Part shown: positions 1 through 6,504 of the stretch, one piece after another | Numbering within the stretch: position 1 is the stretch's first letter | How the letters are laid out: each line of letters starts with the position of its first letter | NCBI GenBank assembly: GCA_005885165.1 | Contig: VAXR01000179.1 | Coordinates: 1 to 8,136, forward strand | From: Actinomycetota bacterium | GTDB taxonomy: Bacteria; Actinomycetota; Thermoleophilia; Solirubrobacterales; Thermoleophilaceae | Direction of reading: 5' to 3' | DNA: 8,136 nucleotides | The notes under the pieces: generated by a model | Told to the model about the DNA's origin: nothing | What the model saw: only the letters and a program-made list of their open reading frames with translations | Database searches by the model: none | Translations under genes and position numbers: made by a program

Positions 1-69
1 GCCGGGTTCCTGGTGGCCGGATGCGCGGGGCGCGCCGTTGGCCGGCGGCCGGCGAGGCGAGCCGCGTGA
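1..69 (+). CDS. C-terminal tail of an unidentified upstream gene (partial)
   Basis: Frame 1 is open from the left edge to a TGA at 67-69 and gives 22 residues ending in an Arg/Ala-rich tail (VGRRPARRAA). The stop overlaps the GTG at 66-68 as GTGA, the overlap style also used at trpF/trpB (4354) and at 7116, which is the main reason to believe it. In TgpA loci of other bacteria the gene before tgpA is usually a DUF58 protein following a MoxR-type ATPase. That identity is only a guess here, because the fragment is too short to show any domain. The same bases could instead be the N-terminus of the next gene if that gene starts at ATG 21. Confidence 0.35.
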   Translation, partial: AGFLVAGCAGRAVGRRPARRAA

Positions 70-2381
70 ACGCGGCCGCGGTAGCCGTCCGGCCGGGCGC
101 CAGGCGACGCGAGACGGCCCGGACGTCCGCGGCGGCGGGCGGCGAGTCGCTGATCCTGCGCGGGCTCGCGTTCGCGGCGCTCGCCGGGCTCGGCGCCGGG
201 GAATGGGGCGGCCTGCTCTCCGCCCCGCCGGTCGGCCGGTCCGCCGCCGTGGTCACTATCGCCGCCGCGGCGGGGTTCGCGATCGCCAGCACCTCGCGCA
301 TCCCGCTGGCGGCACCGGTGCGCACGCTCGCCCGCTGCGTCCTGGTGCTCGCGGCCGCCGCCGCGGCGCTGATCGCGATCGGCGTCCCGGCCCGCCTGCT
401 CGCGCCGCACGGCTGGGGTGCGCTGCACGGGGACATCCAGCGCGGCCTGGCGGGGGCGAGCAGCACCGGCTGGCCCTACCAGTCCGGCGACCACTGGGTG
501 CGGCTCACGCTGCTCCTCGGCATTCCGGCGCTGGTCGTGCCCTCCGCGGCCCTCGCCTTCTGGCCCGCCCGCCGGGCGGCACCGCTCCTGCGCGCGGCCG
601 CCCTCGTGCTGCTGCTCGTGCTCTACGCGCTGCCCGCCACCGAGGTCCAGGCCGGGGCCCCGATCGGGCGCGGGCTGATCCTCCTCGCCCTGGTGGGCGC
701 GTGGCTGTGGCTGCCGCGCCTGCGCCGCCGCGATCTCGCCGCCGCCGGCTTCGCGCTCGCCCTCGCCGCCGCGGCCGCCCTCCCGGTCAGCGCGGCGCTC
801 GAGAGGCACGAGGCCTGGATCGACTACTCCGGCTGGCGGATCGCCGCCGGAACCGGTGATGGGAGGTCGTTCGACTGGGACCAGCGCTACGGCCCGCTGG
901 CCTGGTCGCGACAGGGGCTGACGATGCTCACGGTGCGCGCGCCGCACCCGCATTACTGGAAGGCGGAGACGCTCGATCGCTTCGACGGGCTGCGGTGGAT
1001 CCACTCGGACGCCGGCCGCAACAGCGATCCGACCGCGGAGCTGCCGCCCGCCCGGAACCCGCGCTGGAACGAGGACATCCGCTTCACGGTCCGCAACCTT
1101 CGAAGCGACGTGCTGATCGCAGCCGGAACGGTCTACGCGGTGGACACCGACAAGCTCGTGACCGGGAGCGCGGACGGCACGATCCGCGTGATCGACGGCC
1201 CGCTCGCGACGGGCGACACCTACGTGGCGCATGCGTACGTGCCGGACCCGACCGCCGCCCAGATGCGCGCCGCGCCGCGCACGTTCCCGACCCAGTTCCT
1301 CTCGTACACGTACTTCGAGCTCCCCGCTCGCGGCGCCTCCGCGCTGACGATGGGGCCGCCGCGGCCCGACGCGCCGAACGTCGACCCCTCGACGGTCAGC
1401 GCGCCGTCCCCCGGATCCGAACCCGGCGCCGATCCCGCGGTGCGCCGCATGATCCTCGAGTCTCCGTACGCGTCGACGTACAGGCTCGCGCGCAGGTTGG
1501 CCGCGGGCCAGCGCACGCAGTACGACGTGGTCCAGAGCGTGCAGCGCTACTTCAGGCACGGCTTCACCTACGACGAGCATCCGCCACTACGGCGCTATCC
1601 GCTCCCGGCGTTCCTCTTCCGCGACCGGATCGGCTACTGCCAGCAGTTCTCCGGCGCGATGGCTCTCCTTCTGAGGATGGACGGGATACCCGCGCGCGTG
1701 GCCGCCGGCTTCGCACCCGGCCAGCGCGATCCCTCGACGAAGGACTACCGGGTGCGCGACCTCGACGCCCACTCCTGGGTCGAGGTGTGGTTTACCGGGA
1801 TCGGCTGGGTGCCGTTCGATCCCACCCCGCCGCTTGCGCCCGCGCTCGCCCAGGCCAGCGGTCGGGGTGCGCCGAGCGCGGCCGTCGGCGGTCACGACAC
1901 GGGCGCGACTGGGGCGAAGCAGCGGGCCGTCGGGTCCGCCGGCGCCGCGCAGAGCGGGGGGCAGAGCGGCTGGTGGCGGATCGCGCTGGTGCTGGCGGGC
2001 GTCGCCGCGCTCGGCCTTGCCGCGCTGTGGCTCGTCACCGTGCTGCGCGCGCACCGCGTCCGCGGGGGCGATCCGGCGTTGGTCGAGCTGCGGCGCGCGC
2101 TCGAGCGGCTCGGCTACGACGTGCCGCCGGCCACGACCCTCCTGGGGCTCGAGCGTCGGCTCCGCACTGCCACCGGCCCGGCGGCGGCCGCGTACGTCCA
2201 CGCGCTTCGCGAGTGCCGTTTCGCCGGGCGGCGGTCATCGGTTCCCTCCCCGCGCGACCGGCGCCGCTTCCGCCGAGCGCTCTCGGCCGGCCGGGGTCCT
2301 ATCGTGAGGCTGCGTGCGCTCCTCGCACTGCCCCCGGCGCCCCTCTTACGCTTTCCTCACGCGCCGCTTATGGGTGATTAA
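66..2381 (+). CDS. TgpA-like membrane transglutaminase (DUF3488, transglutaminase core, DUF4129)
   Basis: A protein of about 771 residues with the TgpA layout. Roughly seven hydrophobic segments lie within residues 30-245. A long soluble region of about 400 residues, expected outside the membrane, follows. A C-terminal membrane segment is at about 636-660 and a cytoplasmic tail resembling DUF4129 at about 670-745. The soluble part carries the papain-like transglutaminase core with all three catalytic residues visible: Cys525 in GYCQQF (codon 1638), His569 in DAHSWVEVWF (codon 1770) and Asp585 in PFDPTPP (codon 1818). A Gly/Ala/Ser/Gln-rich linker (about 596-635) joins the core to the last membrane helix. 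Family members are thought to cross-link or cleave peptides at the cell surface; the substrate is unknown. I chose GTG 66 because GAGG at 54-57 sits 8 nt upstream and it overlaps a preceding TGA. ATG 21 would add 15 residues rich in Arg. Family assignment is firm, function only general. Confidence 0.88.
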   Translation: MNAAAVAVRPGARRRETARTSAAAGGESLILRGLAFAALAGLGAGEWGGLLSAPPVGRSAAVVTIAAAAGFAIASTSRIPLAAPVRTLARCVLVLAAAAAALIAIGVPARLLAPHGWGALHGDIQRGLAGASSTGWPYQSGDHWVRLTLLLGIPALVVPSAALAFWPARRAAPLLRAAALVLLLVLYALPATEVQAGAPIGRGLILLALVGAWLWLPRLRRRDLAAAGFALALAAAAALPVSAALERHEAWIDYSGWRIAAGTGDGRSFDWDQRYGPLAWSRQGLTMLTVRAPHPHYWKAETLDRFDGLRWIHSDAGRNSDPTAELPPARNPRWNEDIRFTVRNLRSDVLIAAGTVYAVDTDKLVTGSADGTIRVIDGPLATGDTYVAHAYVPDPTAAQMRAAPRTFPTQFLSYTYFELPARGASALTMGPPRPDAPNVDPSTVSAPSPGSEPGADPAVRRMILESPYASTYRLARRLAAGQRTQYDVVQSVQRYFRHGFTYDEHPPLRRYPLPAFLFRDRIGYCQQFSGAMALLLRMDGIPARVAAGFAPGQRDPSTKDYRVRDLDAHSWVEVWFTGIGWVPFDPTPPLAPALAQASGRGAPSAAVGGHDTGATGAKQRAVGSAGAAQSGGQSGWWRIALVLAGVAALGLAALWLVTVLRAHRVRGGDPALVELRRALERLGYDVPPATTLLGLERRLRTATGPAAAAYVHALRECRFAGRRSSVPSPRDRRRFRRALSAGRGPIVRLRALLALPPAPLLRFPHAPLMGD
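2346..2374 (+). promoter_or_regulatory. Possible promoter for the HtrA-like protease gene
   Basis: TTACGC (2346-2351) and TATGGG (2369-2374) are separated by 17 nt, the usual spacing for a housekeeping sigma factor. They lie inside the last codons of the transglutaminase gene and would start transcription around 2380, about 25 nt before the protease start. The boxes match consensus only partly, and with a 21-27 nt gap between the genes simple read-through from upstream is also possible. Confidence 0.25.
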
Positions 2382-2393
2382 CGCGGCGCAGAT

Positions 2394-2400
2394 AGAAGGA
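2394..2400 (+). promoter_or_regulatory. Ribosome binding site that decides the HtrA start
   Basis: AGAAGGA is a good Shine-Dalgarno match. It is only 2 nt before ATG 2403, too close for normal initiation, but 8 nt before ATG 2409 and 11 nt before ATG 2412. This favours 2409 as the start. Confidence 0.55.
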
Positions 2401-2408
2401 TCATGGGC

Positions 2409-3650
2409 ATGATGACGACCACCTCGCGCTCGAACCTCACGTCGGGGATCGCCGGCGGCCTCGTCGTGGCCGCCGTCGTGCTGATCCTGCTCGCCGCCGG
2501 CGTCTTCCACACGGGGAGCAAGACCGTCGTCGAGCAGCGCCAGGCGCCGACCACCGTCCCGGCGGCCGACACCCACACCGGGCCGACGGGCTCGACGGTC
2601 GCCGGCATCTACCGGAAGGTCGGACCGGGCGTGGCGTTCATCCAGGCGCGCGTCCAGTCGTCGGGCGGGCAGTCACTCATCCCGGGCTTCGACATCCCGC
2701 AGCAGCAGGGCACGGCCACCGGCTCCGGGTTCGCCCTCGACAAGCGCGGCTACATCCTCACGAACGGCCACGTGGTCCAGGGCGCGAAGTCGGTGACGGT
2801 CCAGTTCGGCAACCAGGACCCCGTCGACGCGAGCATCGTCGGGCGCGACCCGTCGACCGACCTCGCGGTGCTGAAGGTGGACCCGTCCAAGACCAAGCTC
2901 CATCCGCTTTCGCTCGGCGACTCCACGCGCATCCAGGTCGGCGACGAGGCGATCGCGATCGGCAACCCGTTCGGGCTTGAGAACACCGTCACCACCGGGA
3001 TCATCTCCGCTGTCCAGCGGTCGATCAGCGCCCCCAACGGGTTCTCGATCGACCACGTGATCCAGACCGACGCCTCGATCAACCCCGGCAACTCCGGCGG
3101 TCCGCTGCTCGACGGCGCGGGCCGGGTGATCGGGATCAACGCCCAGATCGAGACGGGCGGCTCGGGCAACGGCTCCGTCGGGATCGGCTTCGCGATCCCG
3201 ATCAACACGGCCAGGGAGGTCGTGCCCCAGCTCGAGGCCAACGGCCACATCGACCACAGCTACATCGGCGTGACGACCGCGCCCGTTACGGCGGCGGTGG
3301 CGAAGGCGGCGAACCTGCCCGTCGCGCACGGCGCGCTGATCCAGGACGTGAGCAAGGGCAGCCCGGCCGCGAAGGCCGGCCTGCGCGCCGGCCACACGCA
3401 GACGAGCGACAACATCGCGATCGGCGGCGACCTGATCGTGGCGGTCGCGGGGAAGGCAATCCACAATCCCGAGGACATCTCCGGCGCGATCAGCGGCAAG
3501 AAGCCGGGCGACACGATCACGATCCGCTTCTACCGCGGCCGGAGCCTCCACAGCGTGGACGTCACGCTGGCCAAGCGACCCAGCACGAGCCCGAACGCGA
3601 GCCAGCAGCGGGGCGGCGGCGGAAACCTCCCGCAAATCCCGCTGCCCTAG
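2409..3650 (+). CDS. HtrA/DegP-family serine protease, membrane-anchored, one PDZ domain
   Basis: A 413-residue S1C protease. A short cytoplasmic N-terminus is followed by one membrane anchor (about residues 13-34, Ala/Val/Leu-rich) and a Thr/Pro-rich linker. The trypsin-like domain (about 65-270) carries the full catalytic triad: His121 in TNGHVV (codon 2769), Asp151 in STDLAVLKV (codon 2859) and Ser229 in NPGNSGGPLL (codon 3093). A single PDZ domain spans about 285-389 (YIGV...GSPAAKAGL...GGDLIVAVAG). The tail is low-complexity, rich in Ser, Gln, Gly and Pro. Family members degrade or refold damaged proteins outside the membrane, with the PDZ domain selecting substrates. One PDZ plus an N-terminal anchor resembles DegS and actinobacterial HtrA/PepD more than the two-PDZ DegP. 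ATG 2403 would add Met-Gly. It follows the transglutaminase gene by 27 bp, so the two may share a transcript. Confidence 0.93.
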   Translation: MMTTTSRSNLTSGIAGGLVVAAVVLILLAAGVFHTGSKTVVEQRQAPTTVPAADTHTGPTGSTVAGIYRKVGPGVAFIQARVQSSGGQSLIPGFDIPQQQGTATGSGFALDKRGYILTNGHVVQGAKSVTVQFGNQDPVDASIVGRDPSTDLAVLKVDPSKTKLHPLSLGDSTRIQVGDEAIAIGNPFGLENTVTTGIISAVQRSISAPNGFSIDHVIQTDASINPGNSGGPLLDGAGRVIGINAQIETGGSGNGSVGIGFAIPINTAREVVPQLEANGHIDHSYIGVTTAPVTAAVAKAANLPVAHGALIQDVSKGSPAAKAGLRAGHTQTSDNIAIGGDLIVAVAGKAIHNPEDISGAISGKKPGDTITIRFYRGRSLHSVDVTLAKRPSTSPNASQQRGGGGNLPQIPLP

Positions 3651-3671
3651 AAACAGGCGAACAGCGCCGCG

Positions 3672-3683
3672 GCGGGCGCCCGC
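3672..3683. repeat. 12-bp perfect palindrome upstream of trpF
   Basis: GCGGGCGCCCGC is its own reverse complement and lies in the 50-bp gap between the protease stop and trpF, 5 bp upstream of the proposed -10 box. It could be an operator for the trp operon or a short stem ending the protease transcript (no T run follows). In such GC-rich DNA it could also be chance. Confidence 0.25.
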
Positions 3684-3688
3684 GCGCC

Positions 3689-3694
3689 TACCAT
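3689..3694 (+). promoter_or_regulatory. Likely -10 box of a leaderless trpF promoter
   Basis: TACCAT lies 6 nt before the trpF ATG at 3701, so transcription would begin at or within a base or two of the start codon. There is no Shine-Dalgarno sequence between 3685 and 3700, which fits leaderless translation, common in actinobacteria. No clear -35 box is seen. If true, the trp operon has no leader RNA and hence no room for ribosome-mediated attenuation ahead of trpF. Confidence 0.45.
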
Positions 3695-3700
3695 TGCCGC

Positions 3701-4357
3701 ATGACCCGAGTCAAGGTCTGCGGGGTGACGAGCCTGGACGACGCGCGCCTGGCGGTCGATGCCGGCGCCTGGGCGATCGGGATGATCTTCCACCCCGAGA
3801 GCCCCCGTGCATGCGACCCGGCGACCGCCGAGGTGATCGGCTCGGAGCTCAAGCGGCGGGCGGAGGTCGCCGGTGTGTTCGTGAACGCCCCGCTCGACGA
3901 GGTGGCGATGCTCGCCGACCGCTGCTCGTTGACGATCCTGCAGCTCCACGGCGACGAGGGGCCCGCCTACTGCCGCGAGGCCGCACGCCGGACGGGCTGC
4001 AAGGTGATGAAGGCCCAGCAGGTGAAGGACGCCGGGGCGGTGCGGGAGCTCGAGTCCTTCCGGGAGGTCGACCTGCATCTGCTCGATACCCACGCCGAGG
4101 GCCTGCGGGGCGGCACCGGCCAGACCTTCGACTGGGAGCTCGCGCGCCATCACCGCTCGGGCATCCCGATCGTGGTCTCCGGCGGGATCAGCCCCGAGAA
4201 CGTGGGGGAGGCGATCGCGGCTGTCCGGCCGTTCGCGGTCGACAGCGCGAGCGGCACCGAGGCCGCGCCCGGCAAGAAGGACCCGCAGCGCGTCGAGGCG
4301 CTGCTTCGCGCCGTGCGCGAGGCGGACGCCGCCGCGGCGGCCCCCAGCGTGGCGTGA
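3701..4357 (+). CDS. trpF: Phosphoribosylanthranilate isomerase (TrpF)
   Basis: A 218-residue single-domain (beta/alpha)8 enzyme converting N-(5'-phosphoribosyl)anthranilate to CdRP in the cytoplasm, third step from chorismate toward tryptophan. Catalytic residues are present: Cys7 in KVCGVT (general base) and Asp129 in LLDT (general acid). Other family motifs are QLHGDE (81-86), GGTGQTFDW (137-145), the phosphate-binding SGGISPENV (160-168) and a DSASGTEAAPGKKD block (181-194), where most family members have DVSSGVE. Length is slightly above the usual 200-210 because of an Ala-rich tail. The ATG has no ribosome binding site but a -10-like box 6 nt upstream. The stop overlaps the trpB GTG start as GTGA, so the genes are probably translationally coupled. 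trpC is not fused to it and is not in the window. Confidence 0.95.
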   Translation: MTRVKVCGVTSLDDARLAVDAGAWAIGMIFHPESPRACDPATAEVIGSELKRRAEVAGVFVNAPLDEVAMLADRCSLTILQLHGDEGPAYCREAARRTGCKVMKAQQVKDAGAVRELESFREVDLHLLDTHAEGLRGGTGQTFDWELARHHRSGIPIVVSGGISPENVGEAIAAVRPFAVDSASGTEAAPGKKDPQRVEALLRAVREADAAAAAPSVA

Positions 4358-5486
4358 GCGCCCGGACCGAGACCGGCGTCGAGCGGCGCTTCGGCCCCTA
4401 CGGCGGGCGCTACGTGCCGGAGACGCGGATCCCGGGGCGTTTCGGGGCGAGCTCGACGCGCTGCTGGCCGACTACGCCGGCCGGCCTACGCCGCTGTACG
4501 GGGCGGGGCGGCTGTCGGCCGAGGTCGGCCGGCAGGTCTACCTCAAGCGCGAGGACCTGCTGCACACCGGCGCGCACAAGATCAACAACGCCCTCGGCCA
4601 GGCTCTGCTCGCGCGGCGGATGGGCAAGCGGAGGGTGATCGCGGAGACGGGCGCCGGCCAGCACGGTGTGGCGGCGGCAACAGCGTGCGCGCTGCTGGGG
4701 CTCGAGTGCGTCGTCTACATGGGCACCGAGGACATGCGCCGCCAGCGCCCGAACGTCGAGCGGATGGGGCTGCTCGACGCCGAGGTCGTCCCGGTCGAGT
4801 CCGGGGCGCGCACGCTGAAGGAGGCCGTGAGCGAGGCGATCCGCGACTGGGTGGCCAACTCCGCGACCACGCACTACGTGATCGGCTCGGCCGTCGGTCC
4901 CGCTCCCTACCCGGCGATCGTCCGCGACCTCCAGCGCGTGATCGGCGACGAGGCGCGCGCCCAGGTGCTCGAGTCGTCCGGCCGCCTGCCCGACCGCGTG
5001 ATCGCCTGCGTGGGCGGCGGATCGAATGCGATCGGCACGTTCGTCGCCTTCCTCGACGACCCGGACGTCGAGATCGTGGGCGTCGAGGCGGGCGGCGAGG
5101 GGCTCGAGTCCGGCCGTCACGGCGCGCCGCTCACCACGGGCGGGCGCGGGATCCTCCACGGGTCCCTCTCGGCCGTCCTCCAGGACGAGAACGGCCAGGT
5201 GCTCGAGGCCCACTCCGTCTCGGCCGGCCTCGACTACCCCGGCTCGGGCCCGGAGCTGGCGCTCTTGCGCGACAACCGCCGCGTCCGCTACGAGGCGGTG
5301 ACCGACGCCGAGGCGCTCGAGGCGTTCCGCCGCCTGGCCCGGCTCGAGGGGATCCTCCCGGCGCTTGAGCCGGCCCACGCGCTGGCGTGGCTCTTCGCCA
5401 ACCCGGGCGCCGCCGGCGGCGTCGATCTGCTCACGCTCTCCGGCCGGGGCGACAAGGACCTGGCCGAGGTCCTCGAGCTCGGTTGA
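4354..5486 (+). pseudogene. trpB: Tryptophan synthase beta chain, frame broken near the 5' end
   Basis: TrpB joins indole and L-serine using PLP. Translation from GTG 4354 gives a normal family N-terminus (RRFGPYGGRYVPET) up to about 4425, then leaves the TrpB frame. From 4425 the other frame continues as typical TrpB (ADPGAFRGELDALL, then YAGRPTPLY) to the TGA at 5484. The downstream part keeps the PLP lysine in GAHKINN (codon 4578), the catalytic Glu in AETGAGQHG, the phosphate-binding GGGSNAIG, the Asp in SAGLDYP and the Ser in LSGRGDKD. Compared with the family, about 17 residues between the two frames are missing. Restoring 49 bp would give an in-frame 393-residue protein, close to the usual 397. 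Initiating at ATG 4620 would lose the PLP lysine, so that 288-residue product cannot be a working enzyme. Either a recent deletion or a sequencing/assembly error. It overlaps trpF (GTGA) and trpA (TTGA). Confidence 0.88.
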
Positions 5487-6271
5487 CCGCGCCGGCGACC
5501 GCCTCCGACCGGATCACCGCCGCCTTCGGCTCGCACGGCAAGCGGGCGGCGCTCATGCCGTACCTCATGGGCGGATTTCCGGACCTCGACTCGTCGCGCG
5601 AGATCGGGCTGGCGTGCGCCGACGCGGGCGCCGACCTGCTCGAGCTCGGGATCCCGTTCTCCGATCCCCTCGCCGACGGGCCGGTCATTCACGCGGCCGC
5701 CACGGCCGCGCTTGCCGCCGGGGCCACCCCGGGCGGGGTGCTGCGGGTCTGCGAGGAGCTCGCTTCCCGAGTTCCGGTCGTGCTGATGGTGTACGCCAAC
5801 CTCGTGCTGGCGCGCGGAGCCGGTGCCTTCGTCGACCGCGCGGCAGCCGCCGGCGCCGCGGGCCTGATCGTCCCCGACCTTCCCCACGACGAGTCGGCCG
5901 AGGCCCTCGCCGCGTGCGACTCCGCGGGGATCGCCCTCGTCCCGCTCGCCGCGCCGAGCACGCCCCCCGGGCGCCTGCTGGAGATCGGCCGCGACGCGCG
6001 CGGCTTCGTCTACACGGTGTCGCTGCGTGGGACGACCGGCGAGCGCGACGAGCTCCCGCCGGACCTCGAGGACACGGTCGCCCGGGTGCGCGAGGCGGCG
6101 AACGTCCCGGTCGCGGTCGGCTTCGGGATCGCCCGCCCGGAGCAGGCAAGCCGCGTGGCGGACATTGCCGACGGCGTCATCGTGGGCAGCCGGCTGGTGC
6201 GCGCGGCGGGGGAGGGCGGCGCCGCGGCGGTGGGCGAGGCAGTCGCGGAGCTTGCCGCCGCGCTCGCCTAG
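5483..6271 (+). CDS. trpA: Tryptophan synthase alpha chain (TrpA)
   Basis: A 262-residue (beta/alpha)8 enzyme that cleaves indole-3-glycerol phosphate to indole and glyceraldehyde 3-phosphate and passes indole to TrpB in the alpha2-beta2 complex. The active-site block LELGIPFSDPLADGP is intact, with Glu54 and Asp65 corresponding to the catalytic Glu49 and Asp60 of the enteric enzyme. YANLV, VPDLPHDES and the phosphate-binding GFGIARPEQ and IVGSRLV motifs follow in normal order. I chose TTG 5483 because it overlaps the trpB stop as TTGA and puts the N-terminus at the usual distance (DRITAAF at residues 9-15). No ATG or GTG lies in a sensible position, and the upstream extension of this frame is only an Arg-rich shadow of trpB. 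The ribosome binding site is weak (GAGG at 5466-5469), which suggests translational coupling to trpB. If trpB is really broken, that coupling and the complex would be disturbed. Confidence 0.95.
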   Translation: MTAPATASDRITAAFGSHGKRAALMPYLMGGFPDLDSSREIGLACADAGADLLELGIPFSDPLADGPVIHAAATAALAAGATPGGVLRVCEELASRVPVVLMVYANLVLARGAGAFVDRAAAAGAAGLIVPDLPHDESAEALAACDSAGIALVPLAAPSTPPGRLLEIGRDARGFVYTVSLRGTTGERDELPPDLEDTVARVREAANVPVAVGFGIARPEQASRVADIADGVIVGSRLVRAAGEGGAAAVGEAVAELAAALA

Positions 6272-6345
6272 TCCGCGACGTCCTCTTCGATACGTGACCA
6301 GGTCCGATGGGCGACAAAAGGGGGCTGGTCGGCCCTGTCCTTGCC

Positions 6346-6390
6346 ACCGTCCTGGATTTGGGGTCCATGGGACCCCGTGGGCAGGACGGT
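6346..6390 (+). repeat. Hairpin 1 of a tandem pair in the trpA downstream gap
   Basis: A 45-nt imperfect palindrome starting 75 nt after the trpA stop. The outer arms ACCGTCCTG (6346-6354) and CAGGACGGT (6382-6390) pair perfectly over 9 bp. The inner arms GGGGTCC (6360-6366) and GGACCCC (6370-6376) pair perfectly over 7 bp around a 3-nt ATG loop. A 5 x 5 internal loop separates the two stems. No T run follows, so a classical intrinsic terminator is not shown. It could be a non-canonical terminator, an RNA processing site or a REP-like palindromic unit. Confidence 0.7.
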
Positions 6391-6399
6391 ACAGGCGCC

Positions 6400-6444
6400 A
6401 CTGTCCTGACTTATGCCCCGGAGAGGGGTCAAAGTCGGGACGGT
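6400..6444 (+). repeat. Hairpin 2 of the tandem pair
   Basis: A second 45-nt hairpin, 9 nt after the first, so the unit period is 54 nt. The outer arms ACTGTCCTGACTT (6400-6412) and AAGTCGGGACGGT (6432-6444) form 13 pairs, 11 Watson-Crick and 2 G-U. CCCC (6416-6419) pairs with GGGG (6425-6428) around a GGAGA loop. Both wobbles are G-U in a plus-strand transcript and would be A-C mismatches in a minus-strand one. Its ends match hairpin 1 (8 of 9 bases at the left edge, GGACGGTA identical at the right) while the middle has diverged yet stays palindromic. Confidence 0.7.
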
Positions 6445-6489
6445 AGGCACGGAATCGCTTCTCACCCCCTCCCTTCATTGGCCCCGTAG

Positions 6490-6495
6490 TAGGGT
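6490..6495 (+). promoter_or_regulatory. Possible -10 box for the SnoaL-like gene
   Basis: TAGGGT lies 9 nt before the ATG at 6505, giving a predicted transcript start about 3 nt upstream of the start codon. No Shine-Dalgarno sequence is visible between 6485 and 6504, which fits near-leaderless expression as proposed for trpF. No convincing -35 box is seen. Confidence 0.3.
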
Positions 6496-6504
6496 CCGTC
6501 TCTG

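Noticed and set aside
21..65. ATG 21 as the transglutaminase start
   Set aside because: GTG 66 has a well-spaced GAGG site and the GTGA overlap seen elsewhere in the window; the extra 15 residues add no family feature. It cannot be fully excluded.
4410..5378. A 322-codon open frame on the minus strand over trpB
   Set aside because: It is Arg/Ala/Asp-rich with no recognisable domain and lies exactly antisense to well-supported TrpB sequence. Long antisense frames are expected at this GC content. The same applies to the minus-strand frames at 2673-3635 and 5288-6478.
4620..5486. A 288-codon TrpB starting at ATG 4620 as a complete gene
   Set aside because: The TrpB frame clearly continues upstream of this ATG to about 4425 and includes the PLP-binding lysine at 4578; the ATG is an internal methionine (ARRMGKR).
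6296..6330. Inverted repeat GACCAG / CTGGTC upstream of hairpin 1
   Set aside because: Only 6 bp with a 23-nt loop and no good internal pairing; its edges do not match the two 45-nt units, so I do not count it as a third copy.
6307..6489. A 60-codon plus-strand frame in the gap after trpA
   Set aside because: It runs through both hairpins, has no ribosome binding site, and its residues are dictated by the palindromes rather than any protein pattern.
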